Part shown: in pieces, positions 43,566 to 54,561 of the stretch | How positions within the stretch are numbered: position 1 is the first letter of the stretch | Layout of the letters: every line of letters begins with the position of its first letter | NCBI RefSeq assembly: GCF_002849855.1 | Contig: NZ_CP018616.1 | Location: 2,108,001-2,172,000, forward strand | Reading direction: 5' to 3' | From: Vibrio azureus | GTDB lineage: Bacteria > Pseudomonadota > Gammaproteobacteria > Enterobacterales > Vibrionaceae | Length of the DNA: 64,000 bases | Program-made: the position numbers and the translations under genes | Notes under the pieces: generated by a model | The model's database searches: none | The model's input: the letters and a program-made list of their open reading frames with translations, nothing else | What the model was told of the DNA's origin: nothing

Positions 43566-44766
43566 ACTTTTTGATAACTAGGGTCGCGTTAGTGCCACCA
43601 AAACCAAAGCTATTTGACATCACGGTTGTGAGTTCCGCATCACGCGCTTCCGTTACGATATCTAGGCCTTGTGCCGCTTCATCCAAATTAGAGATATTCA
43701 CACTTGGTGCAATGAAGTTGTTATCTAACATGAGCGTTGAGTAGATCGCTTCGTGAACGCCTGCCGCACCGAGAGCATGACCTGTCATCGCTTTAGTCGC
43801 AGAGATTGCCGGGCTGTTGTCACCAAATAGCTCTTGGATAGCACCCAGCTCTTTCACGTCGCCTACAGGAGTAGAAGTACCGTGAGTGTTGATGTAATCG
43901 ATAGCGTCAACATCTTGCATGGCCATCTTCATACAACGGACTGCGCCTTCACCCGATGGAGCAACCATGTCGTAGCCATCAGAAGTTGCGCCGTAGCCTA
44001 CGATCTCACCGTAGATTTTCGCGCCACGTGCTAGTGCGTGCTCTAGTTCTTCGATAACCAGCATGCCGCCGCCACCAGAGATAACGAAACCGTCACGATC
44101 TGCATCATATGTACGCGATGCTTGCTCTGGAGTTTCATTGTACTTCGTCGACAAAGCACCCATCGCATCAAACATCATGGTTTGAGACCAATCAAGTTCT
44201 TCACCGCCACCAGCAAATACGATGTCTTGTTTACCCAGTTGGATAAGCTCCATTGCATGACCGATACAGTGCGCTGACGTTGCACATGCAGAACTCATTG
44301 AGTAGTTCACACCACGAATCTTAAATGGGGTCGCAAGACAAGCAGATACAGTCGATGACATGGTACGAGGAACCATATAAGGGCCAACTCGTTTCACGCC
44401 TTTTGCACGCATTGTATCAGTAGCAACGGTTTGGTTGTAAGCAGATGCACCACCTGAGCCCGCAACGATACCAGTACGGTCGTTAGATACTTGCTCTTCT
44501 GTTAAGCCTGCATCTTCGATGGCTTGCTGCATTGATAGGTATGCATAAGCAGCCGCATCACCCATAAAACGCATCTGTTTACGGTCAATGAACTCAGCTG
44601 GATTGATTTTAAGATCACCCCAAACCTGTGAACGTAGACCCTGTTCTTTAAACTGCTCCGATGCAGTAATGCCAGATTTACCCGCTTTAAGAGACATTAA
44701 AACTTCTTCGACGTTGTTACCGATACTTGAAACAATACCCATACCGGTGATTACGACTCGTTTCAT
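43555..44766 (-). CDS. fabB: Beta-ketoacyl-ACP synthase I
   Basis: A 403-residue elongation enzyme. Catalytic Cys is in [16 protein letters not shown] (about residue 163), and the His residues are in [13 protein letters not shown] and [14 protein letters not shown]. It starts [18 protein letters not shown] at 44766; an upstream in-frame ATG (44787) is less likely. FabB makes unsaturated fatty acids. The likely FadR-type site at 44822-44838 lies upstream. Its 3' UTR is a candidate sRNA source (FarS). Confidence 0.96.
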   Translation of the reverse strand: MKRVVITGMGIVSSIGNNVEEVLMSLKAGKSGITASEQFKEQGLRSQVWGDLKINPAEFIDRKQMRFMGDAAAYAYLSMQQAIEDAGLTEEQVSNDRTGIVAGSGGASAYNQTVATDTMRAKGVKRVGPYMVPRTMSSTVSACLATPFKIRGVNYSMSSACATSAHCIGHAMELIQLGKQDIVFAGGGEELDWSQTMMFDAMGALSTKYNETPEQASRTYDADRDGFVISGGGGMLVIEELEHALARGAKIYGEIVGYGATSDGYDMVAPSGEGAVRCMKMAMQDVDAIDYINTHGTSTPVGDVKELGAIQELFGDNSPAISATKAMTGHALGAAGVHEAIYSTLMLDNNFIAPSVNISNLDEAAQGLDIVTEARDAELTTVMSNSFGFGGTNATLVIKKYQA

Positions 44767-44821
44767 TATGACATTCCTATAATTCAAAAATCAGCTAAAT
44801 GATAACTAAGATAATCAACAA

Positions 44822-44838
44822 AAGTGGTCAGCTTTCCC
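44822..44838 (-). promoter_or_regulatory. Possible FadR half-site upstream of fabB
   Basis: AAGTGGTCAGCTTTCCC contains the TGGTC core of the E. coli FadR site but matches only about half the 17-bp consensus. It lies in the fabB/mnmC divergent gap (44767-44894). FadR activates fabB in E. coli and Vibrio, so the location fits, but the match is weak. Confidence 0.3.
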
Positions 44839-44894
44839 ATAAATTCGTACAATCATCGAATTCTAACCGCGCCAAACCACATATTTATACCATT

Positions 44895-46913
44895 ATGACT
44901 TCGATTAAAAACGCAGAACTTGGTTGGAACGAAGCTGGTACTCCGGTTTCTGACCAATTTGATGATGTTTACTTTTCCAACGTTAACGGCCTTGAAGAGA
45001 CTCGTTACGTTTTCCTCGAACAAAATCATCTACCACAAAGATGGCAGAATTTTGACCAACGACGCTTTATCATCAGTGAAACCGGATTTGGCACAGGCTT
45101 AAACTTCTTAGCCGCCTGGCAAAGGTTTACCGAATTTCGTCATGAATATCCAGAGGCAAAGTTAAAAGAGTTGCACTTCATCAGCTTTGAGAAATACCCT
45201 CTGAGCAAAGATGACCTGATCCAAGCTCACCGTTCTTGGCCAGAGTTGGCCACTTTTGCAGAGCAATTACAGCAACACTACCCAATTGCAGTCCCTGAGT
45301 GTCATCGGATCGTGCTAGAGGAAGGAGCCATTACGCTCGATTTATGGTTTGGTGACATTAAAGACTGCTTACCTTTGGTTCCTTATGGCGAACAGGGGCT
45401 GGTTGATGCTTGGTTTTTAGATGGTTTTGCACCGAGTAAAAACCCAGAAATGTGGAACCAAAACTTATTCAATGGCATGGCTCACTTAGCCAAACAAGAT
45501 TGCACCGTAGCCACCTTTACCGCAGCTGGGTTTGTTCGCCGAGGCTTAAATGAAGCAGGTTTTGCCATGAAGAAAGTGAAGGGCTTTGGCACCAAAAGAG
45601 AAATGATTGCAGGCACAATGGAGCAACGTAAAGCGCATTCAAATCACCTGCCTTGGTTTAACAGAACAAGCGCGACCAATCACGATTCGATTGCGATCAT
45701 TGGCGGTGGCATTGCCAGTGCAGCCCTCGCAACCACACTCATACGTCGTGGTCAAAAAGTGACCCTTTATTGCAAAGACAATCAGCCTGCTGAAGGGGCC
45801 TCTGGTAACCGTCAGGGAGCGGTCTATCCTCTCTTGAATGGCGAGCACAAAGGGGTGTCACGTGTCTTTGCTCCTGGCTTTTTATTTGCCCGCCAATTTG
45901 TTGACCAAGCTGCTCAAAACATCTCATTTGATCATGACTGGTGCGGCATCACACAGTTAATGTGGGATGAGAAGTCTTCAGGCAAATTAGAAAAAATGCT
46001 CTCTGGCCACTTTACTCCTGAATTAGTTCATAAGCTATCTGCTGAAGAAACTGCTGAAAAGATTGGCCTACCCATTGATATGGCATCCGTTCACTACCCA
46101 ATGGGCGGTTGGCTATGCCCTGCTGAGCTAACACGTGGGTTAATCGCAAAACTTGAGAAAACGGACCTTTTAACCACAAAATTAGGCCATAAAGTCGACG
46201 CATTAGAATGGGATGAATCTCGCCGAGTTTGGACACTGACGGCAAATGGCCAACACTTTGAACATTCAACCGTGGTAGTCGCAAATGGAAGTGAATTCCG
46301 GACTCTAAGCCAAACGGCCGATCTCCCCATGGGACAGGTTAAAGGGCAAGTCAGCCATGCGCCAGCGACTGACACTCTGTCTAAACTCAAAACCGTATTG
46401 TGTTACGATGGCTACATGACGCCCGTGAACCCAAGTAATCAGCATTTGTGTATCGGCGCAAGCTACGACCGCAGTCATTTAGACAACGAGTTTGACGAAC
46501 AAGCCCAAAAGGATAACGCAGAAAAATTGGTCAAATGCTTACCAAATCAAGCATGGGCTAAAGAAGTGGATACTTCAGGGAACCTATCACGCCAAGGCAT
46601 TCGCTGCGTCAGCCGTGACCACCTGCCCTTTATTGGTAACGTAGGAGACTCTAACACCATAAAGTCGCAATACGCTGAGCTTCATAAACAACGCGTAGAG
46701 GAGGCCTCCCCCGTCCATCAGTACCCAAACCTGTTTTGTTTGTTAGGTTTAGGCTCTCGCGGTTTGAGTTCAGCACCCTTGATGGCTGAATTACTGGCTT
46801 CTCAAATTTGTGGAGACCCACTACCATTGCCTGTCGATGTACTTACGGAATTGCACCCAAGCCGAATGTGGGTAAGAAGGTTACGTAAAGGCAAGGCAAT
46901 TACAGAGTTATAG
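44895..46913 (+). CDS. mnmC: Bifunctional tRNA U34 mnm5 methyltransferase/oxidoreductase MnmC
   Basis: A 672-residue fusion. The N-terminal SAM-dependent methyltransferase part has [14 protein letters not shown] (near residues 62-75) and the C-terminal FAD-dependent part begins [20 protein letters not shown]. It finishes the mnm5s2U34 modification in some tRNAs. The start at 44895 ([11 protein letters not shown]) fits the family; the frame itself opens earlier. It is divergent from fabB. Confidence 0.95.
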   Translation: MTSIKNAELGWNEAGTPVSDQFDDVYFSNVNGLEETRYVFLEQNHLPQRWQNFDQRRFIISETGFGTGLNFLAAWQRFTEFRHEYPEAKLKELHFISFEKYPLSKDDLIQAHRSWPELATFAEQLQQHYPIAVPECHRIVLEEGAITLDLWFGDIKDCLPLVPYGEQGLVDAWFLDGFAPSKNPEMWNQNLFNGMAHLAKQDCTVATFTAAGFVRRGLNEAGFAMKKVKGFGTKREMIAGTMEQRKAHSNHLPWFNRTSATNHDSIAIIGGGIASAALATTLIRRGQKVTLYCKDNQPAEGASGNRQGAVYPLLNGEHKGVSRVFAPGFLFARQFVDQAAQNISFDHDWCGITQLMWDEKSSGKLEKMLSGHFTPELVHKLSAEETAEKIGLPIDMASVHYPMGGWLCPAELTRGLIAKLEKTDLLTTKLGHKVDALEWDESRRVWTLTANGQHFEHSTVVVANGSEFRTLSQTADLPMGQVKGQVSHAPATDTLSKLKTVLCYDGYMTPVNPSNQHLCIGASYDRSHLDNEFDEQAQKDNAEKLVKCLPNQAWAKEVDTSGNLSRQGIRCVSRDHLPFIGNVGDSNTIKSQYAELHKQRVEEASPVHQYPNLFCLLGLGSRGLSSAPLMAELLASQICGDPLPLPVDVLTELHPSRMWVRRLRKGKAITEL

Positions 46914-47068
46914 GCCTAGTATACAACCATTGGGAGGAAGAAAGATTAATCAAACTTTCCCTATCAAGAGGACGCTGATAAAACACGTTAGCAAAAGTAC
47001 TTTGAGTGGTTTGAGTGGTTTGATTATGTGTTTGATCGATTGTTTGATAAGCGTTGTACACAACCCTA

Positions 47069-47093
47069 GAGCAGCAAAGCTGATTTGCTGCTC
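47069..47093. terminator. Terminator between mnmC and yfcL
   Basis: GAGCAGCAAA, GCTGA loop, TTTGCTGCTC with 10-bp arms, then TTAG. It lies between convergent genes, so it may work in both directions. The T-tract is weak. Confidence 0.75.
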
Positions 47094-47112
47094 TTAGTTC
47101 GATGAACTGTCC

Positions 47113-47376
47113 TTACACTTGAGCTTGAAGTGACTGCCACAAATCACTGACAATCACACGGTCAGCAGGCGTCAATTCTGAGCGTGCCGCATCTAAACTG
47201 TTTTCGATTCGCGATTTAAGTTCTGCTACATCGTTGATGCCTTCTTCTTCACATGCCGCAGCAGAAAGCGAAATATGACCACGCAAGTAACCCCCAGCAA
47301 ACAACTCATCATCTGAAGCGGTTTCAATTCGAGTATCAATCAGTTCTAGTAGTTTTTCTTCAAATTCAATAATCAT
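47113..47376 (-). CDS. yfcL: YfcL family protein
   Basis: An 87-residue acidic protein (MIIEFEEKLLELIDTRIE ... SLSAAACEEEGINDVAEL) matching YfcL of E. coli in length, context (near mnmC and aroC) and by sequence pattern. Its function is unknown. It lies 31 bp downstream of epmC and is probably co-transcribed. Confidence 0.87.
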   Translation of the reverse strand: MIIEFEEKLLELIDTRIETASDDELFAGGYLRGHISLSAAACEEEGINDVAELKSRIENSLDAARSELTPADRVIVSDLWQSLQAQV

Positions 47377-47407
47377 GGCTTTCTCTAGGTTTATTTTACA
47401 TTAGGGC

Positions 47408-47938
47408 CTATTTTACGATGAAGTCCGATGTTTCCAGCGGCTTGGTCTGATAAAAATCACGCAGGGCCTCAGACAACATCTTTACCCGTGGCGGAAGGCC
47501 TGAGGCCAGAATCTTCATCACTTCTTGGTGAACATTGCGCATGAATCCCAGTCTATCCGGTTCAAAATCGCCGTGTAGATTGTCACAACTCACGGTAAAA
47601 GGAAAGTTTGCGCTTTTAGCGAGAATCCATTCGTAAGCTTGAGGACGTATTTCTACTTTTTCGAACTCAGCTTGGCGCTCCGCCGTTCGTCCATCTGGCT
47701 CATACCAATAGCCAAAGTCTTCTAATAATCGACGTTCTGGCCCAGCAACACACCAATGAGAAATTTCATGAAGCGCCGATGCATAAAAGCCACGCGCAAA
47801 AATAATACGATGATGAGGGTGCTGTTCATCGGCAGGTAAGTAGATAGGCTCATCACCGCCAAGCACTAATTGAGTATTAAAAGACGCTAAAAAAGTATCA
47901 TTAAAAATAGTCACAAGGTCTTGGTATTGATGGATCAT
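47408..47938 (-). CDS. epmC: Elongation factor P hydroxylase EpmC (YfcM)
   Basis: A 176-residue protein with the HEISHW metal motif (about residues 56-61, ASALHEISHWCVAGPERRLLED) and the RPQAYEWILAKSANFPFTVSCDNLHG region of the EpmC family. It hydroxylates the beta-lysylated lysine of EF-P in E. coli. It forms a unit with yfcL. Confidence 0.92.
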   Translation of the reverse strand: MIHQYQDLVTIFNDTFLASFNTQLVLGGDEPIYLPADEQHPHHRIIFARGFYASALHEISHWCVAGPERRLLEDFGYWYEPDGRTAERQAEFEKVEIRPQAYEWILAKSANFPFTVSCDNLHGDFEPDRLGFMRNVHQEVMKILASGLPPRVKMLSEALRDFYQTKPLETSDFIVK

Positions 47939-48020
47939 TATCGCTTCTGTACTTCAAATGGAACTGCATCGCGCATTGTCGCTGTTTTTCGCTATCAGGT
48001 AAAGGGAGATATACTCAACG

Positions 48021-48050
48021 ATAACCCAGTGACCTCAAGATGCTGGGTAT
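48021..48050. repeat. Small Vibrio palindromic repeat (ATACCCAGTGACCTCAAGAT type)
   Basis: Part of the family seen at 62552-62730: ATAACCCA-GTGACCTCAAGATGC-TGGGTAT forms a short hairpin in the 47939-48247 gap. No gene is found in that gap. Confidence 0.55.
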
Positions 48051-48247
48051 CATCCCTGAATGCTATGTTAGAGTATGTTAGAGATTGCGGTGTTATTAGT
48101 TATGTTTATCTGAAAACAAGGTTAACCCTATAAATAATCATTCGTCAGCGTGTTTATTTCCCTCTAAACTCTTGCCGTTATTATGAGGTCCTTCAATACC
48201 TCAATATTATTTTTGCAGCATGCGGTAATGAGTTTGAGTGTCTTATT

Positions 48248-48871
48248 ATGCTACTAAGTGTTTTGTATATCATCGGTATCACAGCAGAAGCCATGACGGG
48301 AGCATTAAGTGCTGGTCGGCAGAAAATGGATTGGTTTGGAGTGATGTTAGTTGCCAGTGCCACTGCGATTGGTGGTGGAACCGTGAGAGATATTTTACTT
48401 GGCCACTACCCGATCGGGTGGGTAAAAAATCCAGAATACCTTGCCATTACCTGTATTGCTGGTGTTCTCACCACTGGATTAGCCAAATGGGTGATCAAAT
48501 TTAAAGGCGTTTTTATCCGTTTGGATGCATTAGGATTAATCGTATTTAGCATTATAGGTACAAAGGTTGCGTTGGATATGGACCTACATCCCGGCATCTG
48601 TTTGGTTTCAGCTCTGGTCACTGGCGTGTTTGGCGGGTTATTACGCGATCTGATTTGTCGTCAAACACCACTGGTTCTTCACCAAGAGCTTTATGCTTCT
48701 GTGGCACTCATTGCTTCTGGTCTGTACTTAATATTACTTGAGTTTAATATCCCTGATGTGACTGCAACTTTGATTACTCTGATTGCAGGCTACCTACTGC
48801 GTATGGCAGCAGTTCGCTTTAAATGGCGCCTACCATCGTTCCACCTAGAGAATGAAAGCTCACTGCATTAA
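48248..48871 (+). CDS. TRIC-family cation channel (UPF0126, YicG/YadS type)
   Basis: A 207-residue membrane protein with the duplicated TRIC pattern: SATAIGGGTVRDILLGHYPI and GVFGGLLRDLICRQTPLVLH, with about seven hydrophobic segments and GG-x-RD motifs in each half. Prokaryotic homologs form trimeric K+ selective channels, though the physiological role in vibrios is not known. Confidence 0.9.
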   Translation: MLLSVLYIIGITAEAMTGALSAGRQKMDWFGVMLVASATAIGGGTVRDILLGHYPIGWVKNPEYLAITCIAGVLTTGLAKWVIKFKGVFIRLDALGLIVFSIIGTKVALDMDLHPGICLVSALVTGVFGGLLRDLICRQTPLVLHQELYASVALIASGLYLILLEFNIPDVTATLITLIAGYLLRMAAVRFKWRLPSFHLENESSLH

Positions 48872-48900
48872 CTTACTGATTAAAAAGCTTCCCGATAAAA

Positions 48901-48922
48901 AAAGGCTGCACCCGCAGCCTTT
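48901..48922. terminator. Bidirectional terminator between TRIC gene and aroC
   Basis: AAAGGCTGC, ACCC loop, GCAGCCTTT, with an A-tract before and T after. Convergent genes end here. Confidence 0.9.
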
Positions 48923-48956
48923 ATCATTATCCGCCATTATTTGGCCAAATGTTTGG

Positions 48957-50042
48957 TTAGATAACCGGAGTTTGCGTTGTTACGCCATGGTTTTGACCAC
49001 GGTGGCGTAGCAAGTGATCCATAACAACAATGGCCAGCATAGCTTCTGCGATCGGTACCGCACGAATCCCAACGCATGGATCGTGACGACCCTTGGTGAT
49101 TAATTGAGTCGACTCGCCTTCTTTAGTAATCGTCTCACCTGGTACCGTAATACTAGACGTTGGCTTAAGCGCGATGTTAGCCACAATATCCTGCCCTGTC
49201 GAAATCCCACCAAGGATACCACCAGCATGATTGCTACCAAAGCCTTGTGGAGAAAGCGTATCGCGATGCTCACTGCCCTTCTGATTAACGACCTCAAAGC
49301 CATCCCCAATCTCAACCCCTTTCACTGCGTTAATACTCATTAATGCATGGGCAATATCTGCGTCAAGGCGGTCAAAAACAGGTTCACCTAACCCAACCGG
49401 AACACAAGTCGCAACAACTTGAATTTTTGCTCCGATAGAATCGCCTTCTTTCTTTAAGTCACGAATCAGTTGATCAAATTCAGCCACTTTATCGACATCA
49501 GGGCAGAAGAAGGCATTGTTTTCGATTTCATTCCAGTCAACTTTCTCAATAGATACATTGCCCATTTGTGATAAGTAAGCACGGATCTCAACACCAAATT
49601 CATCTTTGAGGTATTTTTTAGCAATCGCGCCTGCCGCAACTCGCATAGCAGTCTCACGCGCAGACGAACGACCGCCTCCACGATAATCACGAACACCGTA
49701 TTTTTGATGGTATGTATAATCTGCATGGCCGGGACGGAATTTATCTTTGATCTCTGAGTAGTCTTTCGAGCGTTGATCGGTATTTTCAATCATAAGACCA
49801 ATCGAGGTACCTGTGGTTTTCCCTTCAAATACACCAGAGAGAATCTTAACTTCATCCGGTTCACGTCGTTGGGTAGTGTAACGCGACGTCCCTGGTCGAC
49901 GACGGTCGAGATCCGTTTGAAGATCAGCTTCTGTAATTTCTAGACCTGGAGGACATCCGTCTACGATACATCCCAGTGCGATACCGTGACTTTCTCCGAA
50001 TGTTGTTACCCGAAAATGCTGTCCGATACTGTTTCCTGCCAT
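48957..50042 (-). CDS. aroC: Chorismate synthase
   Basis: A 361-residue FMN-dependent enzyme converting EPSP to chorismate. [38 protein letters not shown] and [20 protein letters not shown] are signature motifs. The frame extends upstream (to 50099), but the start at 50042 matches homologs. In most vibrios aroC directly follows prmB; here a 3.5-kb segment separates them. Confidence 0.97.
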   Translation of the reverse strand: MAGNSIGQHFRVTTFGESHGIALGCIVDGCPPGLEITEADLQTDLDRRRPGTSRYTTQRREPDEVKILSGVFEGKTTGTSIGLMIENTDQRSKDYSEIKDKFRPGHADYTYHQKYGVRDYRGGGRSSARETAMRVAAGAIAKKYLKDEFGVEIRAYLSQMGNVSIEKVDWNEIENNAFFCPDVDKVAEFDQLIRDLKKEGDSIGAKIQVVATCVPVGLGEPVFDRLDADIAHALMSINAVKGVEIGDGFEVVNQKGSEHRDTLSPQGFGSNHAGGILGGISTGQDIVANIALKPTSSITVPGETITKEGESTQLITKGRHDPCVGIRAVPIAEAMLAIVVMDHLLRHRGQNHGVTTQTPVI

Positions 50043-50388
50043 TACTTCCTCAAGTTCCTTACCGCCACACTCACAATTTGAAGCGTAGCGTTTTATCAAT
50101 TCTTCATGGATTCATAGTGGCGTTATTACGTTATGATGTAAAGCCCGTTTTTGATGGAAGTAACAAATACTTTCAAGCAGTGCCTAGAATCAGAGGCTGA
50201 TCAATTTGAGAACTTTTAACCGAGTCGGTAGCTCTTAATCATCCTCCAGAGTTCAATCAGAAACTCTCCGCAGCCTGTGTAGGTCCCTAGATAAAAGCGA
50301 TAAAGAGATCGCATATATTGGTAGTAGACTAGTCCTAACCGAGCCAAGCAGACTTCTGGTCTCGAAAGTCACTCATACTCAACAGCAA

Positions 50389-51360
50389 ATGAAGGCAATA
50401 ACAAAGATAGTAGATGCGGTAAAAAATCAGTACAAGTGCAGTGCTACTGAAGCTAAGAATATGCTTAAGGAAGTACAATCTGACCCTGAAAAAATTACGG
50501 CATCACAACTCCATACATTACACGAAAATATAGAGAATAAACTCAAGAAAGAAGAAACGAAAAGTAAGGTTGACCTTGCTGTCTATTTAACTGGAAAACT
50601 CACAATTGGAGAAGAGGTTGATAACAAGCTATTAGACGACCTTAAGAAAGCAAATGACAGTGTCAATAAAACGCGAGCTCAGTTGTTTCATGGTCAAGGG
50701 AATGTAACCACTAACAAGTACCACCTTCACCAATCATGCTGCAACACTCAAAGCGGGACAGCAGTTACACAGAGTCAATGGCGCTGATGGCTTTGATCAT
50801 GCTTGGGCTGAAGTAAAATTAGCAGGAGACCAACGTATCATAATGGATGCTTGGGCAACAGGGCCTGCAGTCTTGTCTGAAGACAGTGCATTTAGCCGAC
50901 GCCCAAAAGATAGAGTAGTAAATAAAGAACTTACATCGAGACAAGCTAATCAGTATCACAAAAGTATGATGGATAAATATGATAAGCTTCATAAGTCTGA
51001 ACACAAAATAGAATCACTCTGGGACCGAGAAAAAAATACTATGAAGCTCAAGATATCAAGATCCATAAAGATTACGCTTGGGCTCCAACACCTGTTCTCA
51101 ACGAAAAGTTTATGAAGAACGTTAAGAGTCAACTGAATGGTAAAAACGTACTGTCAAAGCTCAACAAAGAAAAAGCTGAAGCTAAAAAGGAAGGGTTACG
51201 AATCCATAAAGTCCGTGAAAAGCACGTAGACAGGATGATAAACTTAGGGAAAGAAATTAAAGCGGTCGGAGCATTACGTTCTTTAAAGATGGACTTGAAG
51301 TCATCTCTTGAACATAAAGGTAGCGTGATTGAATCTCTAGATAAAATGATAAAAGGGTGA
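50389..51360 (+). pseudogene. Decayed effector/toxin-like gene, two frameshifts
   Basis: Three overlapping segments make one protein: frame 1 from ATG 50389 (MKAITKIVDAVKNQYKCSA ...), frame 2 after about 50708 (TSTTFTNHAATLKAGQQLHR; DGFDHAWAEVKLAGDQRIIM; DAWATGPAVLSEDSAFSRR), and frame 1 again after an A7 run at 51030-51036 (KYYEAQDIKIHKDYAWAPTPV ... DKMIKG). The pair HAWAEV and IIMDAW resembles the His and Asp of a papain/transglutaminase-like fold, common in bacterial toxins. The frame is open upstream to 50239 without a start codon. It may be an inactive remnant of a larger secreted effector. Confidence 0.65.
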
Positions 51361-51386
51361 ATTAAGCACGACTTGTAGGTTCATCT

Positions 51387-51425
51387 CACTAAAACACCGA
51401 GCTTTTTAGGCTCGGTGTTTTAGTG
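51387..51425. terminator. Hairpin beside typA-like gene (copy 1), probable terminator
   Basis: A perfect 16-bp inverted repeat: CACTAAAACACCGAGC, 7-nt loop TTTTTAG, GCTCGGTGTTTTAGTG. It lies between convergent ends of the pseudogene (51360) and typA-like gene (51432). The same core occurs at 53423-53450. Confidence 0.8.
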
Positions 51426-51431
51426 CTCAAT

Positions 51432-53228
51432 TTAGCTTGCGATTAAAGCTTTTTTCTTGAGCCTAATATTTTGCGGAGTGACTTCGATTAACTCGTCGTC
51501 ATTGATCCATGACATTGCTTGCTCTAAGCTCATGCTAAACGTTGCTTTCATCGCATAATGCTTATCTGCAGTTGTGCGCCACACCCTAGCAAGTTGTTTA
51601 CCTTGACGACAGTTTACCCACAAATCTGATGGAGAATTTGCAGTTCCGATTATCTGGCCTGCAAAAACTTGCTCTCCATGCTTAATCATCATCCGACCTC
51701 TGTCTTGTAAATGCGCTAAAGAGTGGTTAAGAGCTTTGCCTGTACCGTTAGAAACCATCACAGTCTCTTTACGCTGACCAACCTTTGCCCCGCACTTTTT
51801 ATCAAAACCATCTTCTTCGGTATGGAGACTTGCGGTTCCTCCGCTTAAGTTATTAATGGCATGCCTTAAACCTAAAAAGCCTCTCTTAGAGCCTCTGAAG
51901 ATAAGCTCATTTTGCCCATTATCCGAACGCTCACTGGATAGCAAATTCGCTTCCCGTGCTCCAAGCTCATTAATAACAGCCCCCAAATACTGACTTTCGC
52001 AGTTAATAAAGCACTTATCGTATGGCTCTTGTCCATCAGGAATCGATGCATCATTAAGAACTTTCGGACGAGAGATACAAAACTCTTTCCCTTCTCGACG
52101 CATATTTTCAATAAGGACACCTAAGTGCAATTCGCCGCGACCAATTACATCAATATTAATGCCATCTTGTGCATCTTTTACTCTTAATGCCGCATCGTAA
52201 GTTGCTTCCATATGCAGTCTTTCAGCGAGTGCTTTGGACTGAAGGACCGCTCCTTCTTTGCCTGCAAACGGAGAGTCGTTAACACTAAACTGAACACTTA
52301 CCGACGGTAAATCTACTTTTAATTGCGATAATTCAACATCACTGCCCTTTGTCGTAATCACATCAGAAATTGAGATATTTTCAATACCACAAAAAGCAAT
52401 AATATCTCCAGGCAAACCCGTTGAGATATTTACTCGACTTAACCCCTCCGAGTGAAATAGCTCTCTGATCACACCAGATTTATCAACGCAGCCTTTTCTC
52501 TTTAAGACGACCTTTTGGCCTTTGTGAAACTCTCCAGATAAAATTCTACCTACACCAATAAGGCCTAAATAAGGTGAATAATCAAGCTGATGTACTTGTA
52601 CCACTGGCTCATTGCCATCTCGTAATTGAGGAGCACTCACTTTATTGATCATCATATCTAGTAATGGCGCCATTCCGAGCTGATCATCAAACGATCCAAA
52701 CGCATCGTAAGAAAACTGCTGTCTTGCACTACAAAAAACAGCCTCAAAATCTAATTGTTCAGTGCTTGCACCTAATTGAATCAATAAATCATACGCGGCA
52801 TCTAATGCACGCTGTGGGTCCGCTTCTTTACGATCAACTTTATTGACAGCAATAAGTATTTTAAGACCATTTTGAATCGCTTTTTGAGCAACGAAACGGG
52901 TTTGTGGCATTGGTCCTTCTACTGCATCTACGACGATCAGTGCTGCATCTGCCATATCGATAACACGCTCTACCTCACCACTAAAGTCAGCATGTCCAGG
53001 AGTATCAATAATATTAATTCGATGATCTTTCCAATTTACCGCTGTCACTTTAGATAAGATCGTGATGCCTCTCTCACGTTCTTGATCATTGGAATCTAAT
53101 AATAACTCTCCATTACACTCTTGACGTGAAAGCGAAGTTGTCTCGCGCAATAGAGTATCAACTAAAGAGGTTTTACCATGATCGACATGAGCAATAATAG
53201 CGATGTTCCGTATATTTTCATGTTGCAT
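51432..53228 (-). CDS. TypA/BipA-family GTPase, divergent extra copy
   Basis: A 598-residue ribosome-associated translational GTPase. G1 [16 protein letters not shown]2 [13 protein letters not shown]3 [16 protein letters not shown]4 NKVDRK and an altered G5 (CSARQQ), then translation-factor beta barrel and BipA C-terminal domain ([20 protein letters not shown]). It differs widely from the typical Vibrio BipA (about 609 residues, [13 protein letters not shown]), which I would expect elsewhere (near glnA). Lone copy inserted between aroC and prmB, AT-rich; sequence role unknown. Confidence 0.9.
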   Translation of the reverse strand: MQHENIRNIAIIAHVDHGKTSLVDTLLRETTSLSRQECNGELLLDSNDQERERGITILSKVTAVNWKDHRINIIDTPGHADFSGEVERVIDMADAALIVVDAVEGPMPQTRFVAQKAIQNGLKILIAVNKVDRKEADPQRALDAAYDLLIQLGASTEQLDFEAVFCSARQQFSYDAFGSFDDQLGMAPLLDMMINKVSAPQLRDGNEPVVQVHQLDYSPYLGLIGVGRILSGEFHKGQKVVLKRKGCVDKSGVIRELFHSEGLSRVNISTGLPGDIIAFCGIENISISDVITTKGSDVELSQLKVDLPSVSVQFSVNDSPFAGKEGAVLQSKALAERLHMEATYDAALRVKDAQDGINIDVIGRGELHLGVLIENMRREGKEFCISRPKVLNDASIPDGQEPYDKCFINCESQYLGAVINELGAREANLLSSERSDNGQNELIFRGSKRGFLGLRHAINNLSGGTASLHTEEDGFDKKCGAKVGQRKETVMVSNGTGKALNHSLAHLQDRGRMMIKHGEQVFAGQIIGTANSPSDLWVNCRQGKQLARVWRTTADKHYAMKATFSMSLEQAMSWINDDELIEVTPQNIRLKKKALIAS

Positions 53229-53422
53229 TATCTAGGGCCCCTTATTAATAATTTCATCTTTATGGTTCTTAAGTGCCATATTATCTGACTTTCAAACGCC
53301 CGATTACTGACATTAAGACAAATAATGATAAAAAAAGGACAAGCTAGAGTTAAAATTAATAAGCTGTATAAATATCAACCAGGACTTTTAATGACCCTAG
53401 GTAGTTAAGCCAGATAAAACAA

Positions 53423-53450
53423 AAACACCGAGCTTTTGGGCTCGGTGTTT
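53423..53450. terminator. Hairpin beside typA-like gene (copy 2), prmB terminator
   Basis: AAACACCGAGC, TTTTGG loop, GCTCGGTGTTT, with TTTTTGTTTT on the minus strand after the stem, so it suits prmB. It shares its core with 51387-51425. The half-copy GCTCGGTAC follows at 53459. The 53229-53567 gap holds only this and AT-rich promoter-like sequence for the typA-like gene. Confidence 0.8.
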
Positions 53451-53567
53451 AAATAAAAGCTCGGTACTTAAAATAGAAACCGACTAACAAGAGGGATAAG
53501 CGCGATTAAAACAGCTTTTTGCACAAGCTTTATAGGCTATGGAATCATCACAGATTAGCCGCGATGC

Positions 53568-54500
53568 CTAGTCTTTATACAACTTAAACTCTTCTGCGCA
53601 ATCAACAAGCTGCTCATATGTCAACATAAAGACACCATGACCGCCGTTTTCGAACTCAAGCCAAGTAAATGGAATTTCAGGGTATTGTTCCATCATATGC
53701 ACCATCGAGTTACCAACTTCACACACTAAAATACCGTTCTCTGTTAGATAATCTGGTGCATTAGCAAGAATACGACGAACCAATTTTAGGCCATCAGTGC
53801 CTGCTGCAAGACCAAGTTCAGGTTCATGCGTGAACTCGTCAGGAAGACTATTCATGTCTTCTTCATCCACATACGGCGGGTTAGACACGATAAGATTGTA
53901 TTTTTCTTTTGGTAAATCGCGGAACAAATCAGAACGAATTGGGAACACCTGCTGCTCCATGCCGTGATCTTGCACGTTTTGCTCGGCAACTTGCAGGGCA
54001 TCCGTTGAAATATCGATCGCGTCTACTTCTGCGTCAGGGAAGGCATGTGCACAAGCAATCGCAATACAACCGCTTCCAGTACATAGATCCATGATACGAG
54101 CAGGTTCTTCCACTAACCAAGGTTGAAACTCCGCTTGGATCAATTCACCGATTGGAGAACGAGGCACAAGCACACGCTCGTCAACAAAGAACTCAAGGCC
54201 GCAGAACCACGCTTTGTTGGTTAGGTATGCCGTCGGTGTACGCTCATTGATGCGTTTTACTACACGCTCCACAATACGCAGGCGCTCACTTGTCGTTAGA
54301 CGAGAGTTTAATACGTGCGGAGGCACATCAATCGGCAAATAGAGTGTTGGTAGAATAAGCTGAACGGCTTCATCCCACGCATTATCAGTGCCATGACCGT
54401 AAAACAGGTTAGCGGCGTTAAAGCGACTTACCGTCCAACGAATCATATCTTGAAGGGTATGGAGCTCCGATACCGCTTCTTCTACAAAAATCTTATCCAA
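53568..54500 (-). CDS. prmB: 50S ribosomal protein L3 glutamine methyltransferase
   Basis: A 310-residue SAM methyltransferase with [20 protein letters not shown] (motif I) and [14 protein letters not shown], the NPPY motif of N5-glutamine methyltransferases. N-terminal helical part is PrmB-type ([20 protein letters not shown]). It modifies ribosomal protein L3. It is divergent from smrB. Confidence 0.96.
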   Translation of the reverse strand: MDKIFVEEAVSELHTLQDMIRWTVSRFNAANLFYGHGTDNAWDEAVQLILPTLYLPIDVPPHVLNSRLTTSERLRIVERVVKRINERTPTAYLTNKAWFCGLEFFVDERVLVPRSPIGELIQAEFQPWLVEEPARIMDLCTGSGCIAIACAHAFPDAEVDAIDISTDALQVAEQNVQDHGMEQQVFPIRSDLFRDLPKEKYNLIVSNPPYVDEEDMNSLPDEFTHEPELGLAAGTDGLKLVRRILANAPDYLTENGILVCEVGNSMVHMMEQYPEIPFTWLEFENGGHGVFMLTYEQLVDCAEEFKLYKD

Positions 54501-54561
54501 AATTGCCTCCGAAAAGCGCTACAATACTGCCATGAACTTGTAAAAACAAAATAGTTATCCA

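Noticed and set aside
47001..47055. TTTGAGTGG/TTTGAT-type tandem microrepeats after mnmC
   Set aside because: Imperfect and short; nothing shows function beyond a low-complexity gap.
47921..48133. 70-codon plus-strand ORF at the epmC start
   Set aside because: It overlaps epmC's start and a palindromic repeat; no ribosome site or recognisable protein.
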